Shown in pieces: positions 1-6,258 of a stretch of DNA of 34,901 bases. The stretch is from NCBI GenBank assembly GCA_900316415.1, contig ONCV01000025.1, forward strand, positions 1-34,901, read 5' to 3'. The first letter of the stretch is position 1. The number at the start of each line of letters is the position of its first letter. This DNA comes from an uncultured Eubacteriales bacterium. GTDB taxonomy: Bacteria > Bacillota > Clostridia > Christensenellales > Aristaeellaceae. The position numbers and the translations under genes were made by a program. Under the pieces are notes generated by a model. That model did no database searches. It was not told where the DNA came from and worked only from the letters and a program-made list of their open reading frames with translations.

Positions 1-97
1 CTGTCATTGCTGACAGCAGCTTGCGGTTCGCTACACTTGGCGGTAAATACCCGTGGCGGGACTTTCACCCGCTAGAATTGTGCCATGCCCGGCACAC
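1..97 (-). mobile_element. Group II intron, 5' end (runs off the left edge)
   Basis: Read on the minus strand, a segment starting GTGTGCCGGGC at position 97 matches the GUGYG 5' splice-site consensus of bacterial group II introns. It continues with the motif GGGTGAAAGTCCCGCC and then ACCGCCAAGTGTAGCGAACC, which I recognise from the 5' domain I region of bacterial group II introns. Only about 97 bases are present, so the reverse transcriptase ORF is outside the window. The intron starts three bases after the T-run of the lacI terminator (101-135). Insertion just behind a terminator hairpin is the known target preference of class C group II introns. The exact first base could be 97 or 95. Confidence 0.7.
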
Positions 98-100
98 GCC

Positions 101-135
101 AAAAGGGCACGAACGTTCTCCGTTCGTGCCCTTTT
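101..135 (-). terminator. Terminator of the lacI-type gene, bidirectional in form
   Basis: This is a perfect 15-bp inverted repeat, 101-115 against 121-135, with a 5-nt loop. It has a GC-rich core (GGGCACGAACG) flanked by AAAA and TTTT, so it has a T-run on either strand. It begins 10 nt after the lacI stop codon (146-148) on the minus strand. It also forms the 5' exon of the group II intron. Confidence 0.85.
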
Positions 136-145
136 GTGCTGCCCT

Positions 146-1168
146 TTACGTCTGCGCGCAGGCCACGCTCTTCCGGCGGACCAGGCGGGTGAAGACCTCC
201 ACCTTCAGCGGCTGCAGGCTGTGGCCCTCGATCATCTGAATCACCCGGCCCACCGCAGCCTCCCCCAGGTAGGCCTTCGGCACCTCCACCGTGGTCAGGG
301 GCGGGCTGACATACTGCGCCGAGGAGATGTCGTCAAAGCCCACGATGGACACATCCTCCGGAATCCGGTATCCCGCCTCCTTCAGGGCCTGAATCGATCC
401 GATGGCGATCAGGTCATTGTCCGCGAAATAGCATTTCGCGGGCTTTTCCGTCCGCAGCAGCTCCTTCATGTCCGCGTACGCCCCCTCCTGGGACGGCGCC
501 AGCCGGTGCACCAGGGACTGGGAGGTGGACATCCCCGCCTCCCGGATCGCCTTGTAGAATCCGTCCGCCCGGGCGTCAAAATTGCTGATCCGGTAGGAGG
601 AGCGCAGATACCCCGGCTGGGTCCGGCACTTCCGGATCAGGTATTTCGTCGCCTGGTACGCGCCCTGGATGTTGTTGATCAGAATGAAATTGTATTCCGG
701 GCGCTCAAAATAGGCGTCCAGGAACACCAGGGGGCTCTCCACCACGTCGAACAGGGAAAGGGTCTGCTCCTCCATCTCCGTGGCCAGCACGATCACCCCG
801 GCATACCGCGCCACCCGCATGTCATAGATCTGCCCCTGCAGATCCTCATCCTCGTACAGATAGCTGATCACGCATTCATAGCCGTCCCGGCGGCAGCGGA
901 TGGAAATCCCGTCCGTCAGATCGGAGAAGAAGGGCGTATCCCCCACCACGGCCCCGCTTTTCCGGTACACCGCGAAGCAGATCGTTCCCTTTTTCTGATC
1001 CCGCCCCAGCGCCTTGCGGGAGAAATCATATCCGTTTTCCCGGGCGGCATCCAGCACCCGCTTCCGGGTCTCCCGGCTGACCCCCGGCCGATCGTTGAGC
1101 GCCAGGGAAACCGCGGATTCGGAAAGATGCAGTATCGCCGCCAGCTCCTTCGCCGTAATGCTTCCCAT
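146..1168 (-). CDS. LacI/GalR-family transcriptional regulator
   Basis: This 340-aa protein is the usual length for the LacI family. An N-terminal helix-turn-helix at about residues 4-26 (ITAKELAAILHLSESAVSLA) is followed by the hinge region and a periplasmic-binding-protein-like sugar sensor domain ending near 'VSIVGFDDISSAQYVSPPLT', a typical LacI C-terminal segment. It should bind an operator as a dimer and release it on binding a sugar or sugar phosphate. The start at 1168 is chosen because a G-rich Shine-Dalgarno (GGGGGGTGAAAGGC) lies directly upstream; the reading frame stays open far upstream, but this is GC-rich read-through. It is divergent from the isomerase/transketolase/kinase operon and very probably controls it. 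An inverted repeat overlaps its own -35, so autoregulation is likely. The effector is unknown. Confidence 0.93.
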   Translation of the reverse strand: MGSITAKELAAILHLSESAVSLALNDRPGVSRETRKRVLDAARENGYDFSRKALGRDQKKGTICFAVYRKSGAVVGDTPFFSDLTDGISIRCRRDGYECVISYLYEDEDLQGQIYDMRVARYAGVIVLATEMEEQTLSLFDVVESPLVFLDAYFERPEYNFILINNIQGAYQATKYLIRKCRTQPGYLRSSYRISNFDARADGFYKAIREAGMSTSQSLVHRLAPSQEGAYADMKELLRTEKPAKCYFADNDLIAIGSIQALKEAGYRIPEDVSIVGFDDISSAQYVSPPLTTVEVPKAYLGEAAVGRVIQMIEGHSLQPLKVEVFTRLVRRKSVACAQT

Positions 1169-1190
1169 GCCTTTCACCCCCCTGCCCCGC

Positions 1191-1219
1191 ATTCTACGGG
1201 ATTCAGTTAATTTAGTCAA
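1191..1219 (-). promoter_or_regulatory. Promoter of the lacI-type gene
   Basis: On the minus strand TTGACT (1219-1214) and TAGAAT (1196-1191) are separated by exactly 17 nt, a good sigma-A promoter. The start codon is 23 nt downstream of the -10. Confidence 0.7.
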
Positions 1220-1250
1220 GATTAACTCAATTATTTCTATGAATTTAGTC
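1205..1250. promoter_or_regulatory. Probable operator region of the LacI-type regulator
   Basis: A 7-bp inverted repeat AGTTAAT...ATTAACT (1205-1211 and 1221-1227, 9-nt spacer) overlaps the -35 of the regulator promoter. The 9-mer AATTTAGTC occurs at 1209-1217 and again at 1242-1250. That is 33 bp apart, about three helical turns and on the same face. The position between divergent genes fits operator half-sites controlling both directions. Which element is bound is inferred. Confidence 0.5.
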
Positions 1251-1297
1251 CGTCTTTTGATATGCTGTTTCCATCGGGGTTCCGGGTTTTCCGGAAC
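1238..1297 (+). promoter_or_regulatory. Weak candidate promoter and leader stem-loop of the sugar operon
   Basis: A TATGCT hexamer (1261-1266) lies 17 nt after TATGAA (1238-1243). The -35 is poor, so the promoter may need an activator or may be misplaced. Downstream, GTTCCGG/CCGGAAC (1279-1285 and 1291-1297, loop GTTTT) forms a stem-loop in what would be the 5' leader. Confidence 0.35.
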
Positions 1298-1342
1298 GGA
1301 ATCAATTGAACGTGTGGACTCGCTCCACGGAAAGGAATGAAC

Positions 1343-2767
1343 ATGACTGCCAGGATCAGACTGGGCTTTGCCCCCACCCGCCGGGCCATCTTCAGCGCCC
1401 CCGCCGCGGTGGAATACCGGAAGCTGACCGCGAATCGCCTGCGGGAGCTGAACATTGATTTCGTGGACATCGACGACATCAACGAAGAGGGCCTGCTGTA
1501 CGACGACGAGGGGCTGGAGAAGATTATCGCGAAATTCCAGCGGGAAAAGGTGGACGGCCTCTTCCTCCCCCACGCGAATTTCGGCACGGAATACGAATGC
1601 GCCCGGCTGGCCAAGGCCCTGAATGTGCCGGTGCTGCTCTGGGGCCCCCGGGACGAGCGTCCGGATGAGAAGGGCATGCGCCTGCGGGACAGCCAGTGCG
1701 GCCTGTTTGCCACGGGCAAGGTGCTGCGCCGGTTCCGGGTGCCCTTTACCTATATGAACAACTGCAACCTGGAGGATCCGATCTTTGAGCGGGGCATCCG
1801 GGATTTCCTGGCCGTGTGCAACGTGGTTCGCACCTTCCGGCACACCCGGATCCTGCAGATCGGCCCCCGGCCCTTCGACTTCTGGTCCACCATGTGCAAC
1901 GAGGGCGAGCTGCTGGAGAAGTTCAACATCCAGCTGGCCCCGATCCCGCTGCCCGAGCTGTACGCGGAAATGAAGAAATGGCGGGAAGAGAAGACGGAGG
2001 TGGACAAAGTCGTCGCCTACTGCCATGAGAACATGACCTGCAGCATCGAGGAGAACTTCCTCCGCAATGTGGCGGAGCTGAAGGTGGCCATGAAGGCCCT
2101 GGCGGAGAAGTACGGCTGCAACGCCATCGCGATCCAGTGCTGGAACGCCCTGCAGGACGAGATCCACATCATGCCCTGCGCCGCCAACGCCCTGCTGAAC
2201 GAGGAGGGCATTCCGGTGGTCTGCGAGACGGATATTCACGGCGCCGTGTCCCAGCTGATCGCCGAGGCCGCCTCCATGAACGAGCGCCGGGTCATGTTCT
2301 CCGACTGGACCGTGCGCCACCCGGACAACGACAACGGCGAGCTGCTGCAGCACTGCGGTCCCTGGCCCATCTCCGTGGCGAAGGAGAAGCCCACCATCTG
2401 CGTGCCCGTGGCCTTCCCGCAGAACGGCGCCGTCTCCGCGGAAGCGAAGCACGGCCCCATGAGCCTGGTGCGCTTTGACGGGGATGAGGGCGAGTATTCC
2501 ATCCTGCTGGGCCACGCCCGGGGCATCGACGGCCCCTGGACCCGGGGCACCTATGTCTGGGTGGAGGTGAACAACCTGAAGCGGCTGGAGGCGAAGGTGG
2601 TGGAGGGCCCCTACATTCACCACGTGGCCGCCATCCACGGGGATGTGGTGCCGGTGGTCTACGAGGCCTGCAAGTACATCGGCGTGAAGCCGGATCTCTA
2701 CGATCCCATCGAGGAGAAGGTTCAGGCCTATCTCCACGGGGAAGACGTTGTTTTTGATGAGGTCTGA
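1343..2767 (+). CDS. L-fucose/L-arabinose isomerase-fold sugar isomerase
   Basis: This cytoplasmic aldose-ketose isomerase of the FucI/AraA superfamily is the shorter form, 474 aa against about 590 for E. coli FucI. Metal-ligand candidates are visible: E273 (LQDEIHIMP), D297 in CETDIHGA, and a C-terminal His near 427 (HHVAAIHGD). The E-to-D spacing of 24 residues equals that of the E337/D361 pair of E. coli FucI. The enzyme should use Mn2+ and interconvert an aldose and a ketose. Start choice: AAAGGA (1331-1336) abuts the ATG at 1337, leaving no spacing, but lies 6 nt before the ATG at 1343, so 1343 is preferred. It is the first gene of an operon with a split transketolase and an FGGY kinase. 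The substrate is not readable from sequence; D-apiose is the pathway-based guess. Confidence 0.85.
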   Translation: MTARIRLGFAPTRRAIFSAPAAVEYRKLTANRLRELNIDFVDIDDINEEGLLYDDEGLEKIIAKFQREKVDGLFLPHANFGTEYECARLAKALNVPVLLWGPRDERPDEKGMRLRDSQCGLFATGKVLRRFRVPFTYMNNCNLEDPIFERGIRDFLAVCNVVRTFRHTRILQIGPRPFDFWSTMCNEGELLEKFNIQLAPIPLPELYAEMKKWREEKTEVDKVVAYCHENMTCSIEENFLRNVAELKVAMKALAEKYGCNAIAIQCWNALQDEIHIMPCAANALLNEEGIPVVCETDIHGAVSQLIAEAASMNERRVMFSDWTVRHPDNDNGELLQHCGPWPISVAKEKPTICVPVAFPQNGAVSAEAKHGPMSLVRFDGDEGEYSILLGHARGIDGPWTRGTYVWVEVNNLKRLEAKVVEGPYIHHVAAIHGDVVPVVYEACKYIGVKPDLYDPIEEKVQAYLHGEDVVFDEV

Positions 2768-2808
2768 TCCCCTCCCGGTTCCGGGGGCGGAGCGAAAGGA
2801 AGATGAAC

Positions 2809-3639
2809 ATGAACAGTTTGGCCATCAAGGCATATGATCTCCGGCAGGATGTGCTGGACATCATCGTCAGCGGCGGGGGCGGGCACATCGGCGGCGACAT
2901 GAGCAGCATGGAAATCATGCTGACGCTGTACAGCCGGATGAAGGTGGATCCCCGGAACCCGAAGGATCCGGACCGGGACCGCTTCGTGCTCTCGAAGGGG
3001 CACTGCGTGGAAACCCTCTATGCCGTGCTGGCGGACCGGGGATTCCTGGATATCCGGGAGGTTAAGGCGCAGTTCTCCCGCTTCGGCAGCGAATACATCG
3101 GGCATCCCCACAACACGATTCCCGGCATCGAAATGAATTCCGGTTCCCTGGGCCACGGGCTCTCCGTGTGCGTGGGCATGGCCCTGGCCGGCCGGATGGA
3201 TCACCGGCCGTACCGGGTTTACACCCTGATGGGCGACGGCGAGCTGGCGGAGGGCTCCATCTGGGAGGCCCTGATGGCCGGCGGGCACTATCGGCTGGAC
3301 AACCTGTGCGCCATCGTGGACCGGAACCATCTGCAGATTTCCGGAAACACAGAGGATGTCATGGGGCATCACGACCTGCACGCCCGGTTCGCCGCCTTCG
3401 ATTGGCACGTGATCGACGTGGCGGACGGCAACGATGTGGATCAGCTGAACGCCGCCCTGGATGAAGCGGAGCGGACGAAGGGAAAGCCCACCATTCTCAT
3501 TGCCAACACCGTGAAGGGCAAGGGATCGCCCCTGATGGAGAACCGGGCGTCCTGGCATCATCATCTGCCCAGCGCGGAGGAATACGAACAGATCAAGGCC
3601 GATCTGGCCGCCCGAAAGGAGGCGCTCCTGCATGAATAA
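2809..3639 (+). CDS. Transketolase, N-terminal (TPP-binding) subunit
   Basis: This 276-aa subunit carries the pyrophosphate-binding half of a two-gene transketolase. The TPP motif is clear: GDG at about residues 142-144 (LMGDGELAEGSIWEA), ending in the distal Asn/Asp region NLCAIVDRNHLQ. An early conserved SKGH and the SLGHGLS motif are typical transketolase signatures. It needs the following gene for the pyrimidine-binding domain. The start at 2809 is chosen over 2803 because the GAAAGGA Shine-Dalgarno (2794-2800) is only 2 nt from the first ATG and 8 nt from the second. It overlaps the next gene by 8 nt, as expected for a stoichiometric complex. Split transketolases are common in specialised sugar pathways (apulose-4-phosphate, sulfofructose) and in some general pentose-phosphate enzymes; the isomerase and kinase context favours a dedicated role. 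Confidence 0.92.
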   Translation: MNSLAIKAYDLRQDVLDIIVSGGGGHIGGDMSSMEIMLTLYSRMKVDPRNPKDPDRDRFVLSKGHCVETLYAVLADRGFLDIREVKAQFSRFGSEYIGHPHNTIPGIEMNSGSLGHGLSVCVGMALAGRMDHRPYRVYTLMGDGELAEGSIWEALMAGGHYRLDNLCAIVDRNHLQISGNTEDVMGHHDLHARFAAFDWHVIDVADGNDVDQLNAALDEAERTKGKPTILIANTVKGKGSPLMENRASWHHHLPSAEEYEQIKADLAARKEALLHE

Positions 3640-4567
3640 GATTGCCAACCGCGCCGTGATGTGCGAGGTGCTGAAGGAAGCCGCCTCGAAGGACCGGGAT
3701 GTGGTGGTGCTCTGCAGCGACAGCCGGGGCAGCGCCTCCCTAACCTCCTTCGCGGACAGCTATCCCGACCAGTTCGTGGAAATCGGCATCGCCGAGCAGA
3801 ACCTGGTCAGCGTGGCCGCCGGCCTGGCCTCCTGCGGCAAGAAGGCCTTCGCGGTCTCCCCGGCCTCCTTCATCTCCACCCGCAGCTATGAGCAGTGCAA
3901 GGTGGACTGCGCCTATTCCAATACCAATGTCAAGCTGGTGGGCATCTCCGGCGGCGTCAGCTACGGCGCCCTGGGCATGACCCATCATTCCGCCCAGGAT
4001 ATCGCCGCCATGAGCGCGATTCCCGGCATGCGGGTCTATCTGCCCAGCGACCGGCATCAGACCCGGAAGCTCTTCGAAGCCCTGCTGCAGGATCAGCAGA
4101 CGGCTTACATCCGCCTGGGCCGGAACCCGGTGGAGGACACCTATGAGGAGGGGAACGTTCCCTTTGAGATGGACCGGGCCACGGTGCTGGCCCAGGGCAC
4201 GGACGTGCTGCTGGTGGCCTGCGGCGAGATGGTCCGGCCCATGAAGGACGCGGCGGATCAGCTGAACCGGGAGGGCATCTCCACCGGTGCGCTGGACATG
4301 TACTGCGTCAAGCCCCTGGACCGGGAGGGCCTGCTGGCCGCGGCGAAGGGAAAGAAGCTGATCGTCACCGTGGAGGAGCACGCGCCCTTCGGCGGGCTGG
4401 GCAGCATGGTCGCCCAGGTCATCAGCGCCTGCGATCCGAAGCGGGTGATCAATCTCGCCCTGCCGGACGCGCCGGTCATCACCGGCACCTCCGCGGAGGT
4501 GTTCGCCTATTACGGGCTGACCGGGGAAGGCATCGCGAAGACGGTTCGGGAAGCCCTGAAGGCCTGA
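3632..4567 (+). CDS. Transketolase, C-terminal (pyrimidine-binding) subunit
   Basis: This 311-aa protein holds the pyrimidine-binding domain (residues about 1-160) and the C-terminal transketolase domain. The catalytic cofactor-activating Glu is E55 in VEIGIAEQN. A central GGVSYGALGMTHHSAQDIA stretch is the usual GxxxGxTHxxxED-like transketolase segment. Its ATG lies inside the end of the N-subunit gene (8-nt overlap), so translation is probably coupled. With the upstream gene it should transfer a two-carbon ketol unit between a ketose phosphate and glyceraldehyde-3-phosphate. A strong terminator follows, so the transcript may partly end here before the kinase gene. Confidence 0.92.
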   Translation: MNKIANRAVMCEVLKEAASKDRDVVVLCSDSRGSASLTSFADSYPDQFVEIGIAEQNLVSVAAGLASCGKKAFAVSPASFISTRSYEQCKVDCAYSNTNVKLVGISGGVSYGALGMTHHSAQDIAAMSAIPGMRVYLPSDRHQTRKLFEALLQDQQTAYIRLGRNPVEDTYEEGNVPFEMDRATVLAQGTDVLLVACGEMVRPMKDAADQLNREGISTGALDMYCVKPLDREGLLAAAKGKKLIVTVEEHAPFGGLGSMVAQVISACDPKRVINLALPDAPVITGTSAEVFAYYGLTGEGIAKTVREALKA

Positions 4568-4577
4568 TTCCGCACCT

Positions 4578-4615
4578 GCCGCCGGGAAGGAGGTTCTTCC
4601 CGGCGGCGCGTTTTT
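4578..4615 (+). terminator. Terminator between transketolase and kinase genes
   Basis: An 11-bp perfect stem, GCCGCCGGGAA (4578-4588) with TTCCCGGCGGC (4597-4607), has an 8-nt loop. GCG and then TTTTT follow. Lying inside an otherwise co-directional set, it may attenuate kinase expression, or the kinase may have its own weak promoter that I cannot see. Confidence 0.7.
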
Positions 4616-4656
4616 CTGCCGGCAGGGCCGGCCCATCACAACCAGGGAGGCAGCAT

Positions 4657-6132
4657 ATGGAGAAGTACGTTCTGAGCGTGGACCAGAGCACCCAGGGAAC
4701 CAAGGCCCTGATTTTTGACGCCGCGGGCGGCATCCGGGCCCGGGCGGATCTGCCCCACCGGCAGATCGTCAACGAAAAAGGCTGGGTGGAGCATGATCCG
4801 GAGGAGATCCGGCGGAACACCCTGCAGGTGATCCGGATGGTGACGGAAAAGGCCGGCGTGCCGAAGGAGAGCCTGGCCGTCCTGGGCATCAGCAACCAGC
4901 GGGAAACCTCCGTCTGCTGGAACCGGCGGACGGGCAGGCCGGTTTACAACGCCATCGTGTGGCAGTGCGCCCGGGGCGCGGAAATCTGCGCGGAGCTGGA
5001 GGCCCGCGGGCTGGGGGACACGGTGCGGCAGAAAACCGGCCTTCCCCTCTCCCCCTATTTTCCCGCCGCCAAGCTGGCCTGGATCTTCCGCCATGTGGAC
5101 GGCGTGCGGGAGGCCGCGGCCCGGGGCGAGATCTGCGTCGGCACCATCGACAGCTGGCTGGTGTACTGCCTGACGGGGGGCCGGGAGCATCGGACGGATT
5201 ATTCCAACGCTTCCCGGACCCAACTGTTCAGCATCACGGACCTGAAATGGGATCCGGAACTGCTGGATATCTTCGGCATCGATCCCTCCTGCCTCCCCGC
5301 CGTGACGGATTCGGACGGGGACTTCGGGGAGACGGATCTGGACGGCTGGCTGGAAAAGCCCATTCCCATCCGGGGCGTGCTGGGCGACAGCCACGGCGCC
5401 CTCTTCGGCCAGGGCTGCCGGAAGCCGGGCATGATCAAGGCCACCTACGGCACCGGCTCCTCCGTCATGATGAACATCGGGGAGAAGCCCCTCTTCTCCG
5501 ACACGGGGGTGGTCACCTCCCTGGCCTGGAAGATCGGCGGCCGGGTGAATTATGTGCTGGAGGGGAATATCAATTATACCGGCGCCGTCATCACCTGGCT
5601 GAAGGATGACGTGCATCTGATCAGCAGCCCCGGGGAGACGGAGGCCCTGGCCCGGGCGGCCCATCCGGAGGATACCGCCTATCTGGTGCCGGCTTTCTCC
5701 GGGCTGGGCGCCCCGTACTGGAACAGCGGCGCCCGGGCCATTCTCTGCGGCATGACCCGGACCACCGGCCGGAATGAGATCGTCCGGGCGGCGCTGAACT
5801 GCATCGCCTTCCAGATCACGGATATCGTGAAGGCCATGGCCGCCGGCTCCGGCGCGGAGGTCTCCGAGCTGCGGGTGGACGGCGGTCCCACCCGGAACGG
5901 CTATCTGATGCAGTTCCAGAGCGATCTGCTGAACATCCCCGTCCGGATTCCGGAGGCGGAGGAGCTGTCCGGCATCGGCGCCGCGTACGCCGCGGGGCTG
6001 GCCGCCGGGCTCTTCGACGAATCCGTGTTCGACCGGGCCGGAAGGAAGGAATTCCTTCCCCGGATGGACGCCGCCGAACGGGACCGGCAGTACCGCGGCT
6101 GGCTGGACGCGGTGCACCTGATCTGCAAATAA
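4657..6132 (+). CDS. FGGY-family carbohydrate kinase, glycerol-kinase-like
   Basis: This 491-aa FGGY kinase has the length of glycerol kinase. The glycerol-pocket residues of E. coli GlpK are retained at almost the same numbers: R82-E83 in NQRETS, W102 in AIVWQ, a Tyr in SPYFPAAKLAW and the catalytic base D244 in GDSHGALFGQG. ATP-site features include DQSTQGTK near the start, YGTGSSVM, and a VDGGPTRNGYLMQ segment near residue 410. It would phosphorylate a terminal hydroxymethyl of a polyol or ketose with ATP in the cytoplasm. The GlpK-like pocket could be glycerol-specific, but a branched ketose such as apulose carries a glycerol-like C(OH)(CH2OH)2 end, and the isomerase/transketolase neighbours favour a sugar substrate. 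No glycerol facilitator or glycerol-3-P dehydrogenase is adjacent. The start has GGGAGG 6-7 nt upstream. Confidence 0.88.
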   Translation: MEKYVLSVDQSTQGTKALIFDAAGGIRARADLPHRQIVNEKGWVEHDPEEIRRNTLQVIRMVTEKAGVPKESLAVLGISNQRETSVCWNRRTGRPVYNAIVWQCARGAEICAELEARGLGDTVRQKTGLPLSPYFPAAKLAWIFRHVDGVREAAARGEICVGTIDSWLVYCLTGGREHRTDYSNASRTQLFSITDLKWDPELLDIFGIDPSCLPAVTDSDGDFGETDLDGWLEKPIPIRGVLGDSHGALFGQGCRKPGMIKATYGTGSSVMMNIGEKPLFSDTGVVTSLAWKIGGRVNYVLEGNINYTGAVITWLKDDVHLISSPGETEALARAAHPEDTAYLVPAFSGLGAPYWNSGARAILCGMTRTTGRNEIVRAALNCIAFQITDIVKAMAAGSGAEVSELRVDGGPTRNGYLMQFQSDLLNIPVRIPEAEELSGIGAAYAAGLAAGLFDESVFDRAGRKEFLPRMDAAERDRQYRGWLDAVHLICK

Positions 6133-6136
6133 GTGT

Positions 6137-6165
6137 TTGAACTCCCGGCCCGAATCTGATATGAT
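6137..6165 (+). promoter_or_regulatory. Promoter of the GH3 gene
   Basis: TTGAAC (6137-6142), a 17-nt spacer and TATGAT (6160-6165) form a near-consensus sigma-A promoter starting 4 nt after the kinase stop codon. The leader to the ATG at 6259 is about 87 nt. The GH3 gene is therefore transcribed at least partly on its own. Confidence 0.75.
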
Positions 6166-6258
6166 GAATTCATCCCGAACCGGAGGCCGCGGGCGCCTTC
6201 CCGCCCCGGCGGAACCGACCCGTAAAACCAAATACTGATCGCAAAGGAGAAATGTCCG

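Noticed and set aside
1..135. CRISPR repeat or tRNA gene at the left edge
   Set aside because: There is no repeated unit and no cloverleaf; the sequence fits a terminator followed by a group II intron 5' end.
1169..2737. Extension of the lacI reading frame far upstream, antisense to the isomerase
   Set aside because: The helix-turn-helix begins at the ATG at 1168, which has a Shine-Dalgarno, and a promoter lies between 1191 and 1219.
2809..4567. Sulfoquinovose (sulfo-transketolase) pathway as the role of the split transketolase
   Set aside because: No sulfofructose or sulfoerythrose isomerase of the known kind, no sulfoacetaldehyde enzymes or sulfonate exporter are nearby, and an FGGY kinase is present, which that pathway does not need.
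4657..6132. Plain glycerol kinase for glycerol catabolism
   Set aside because: Pocket residues allow it, but there is no GlpF, GlpD or GlpO, and the neighbours are a sugar isomerase and transketolase; kept only as an alternative.
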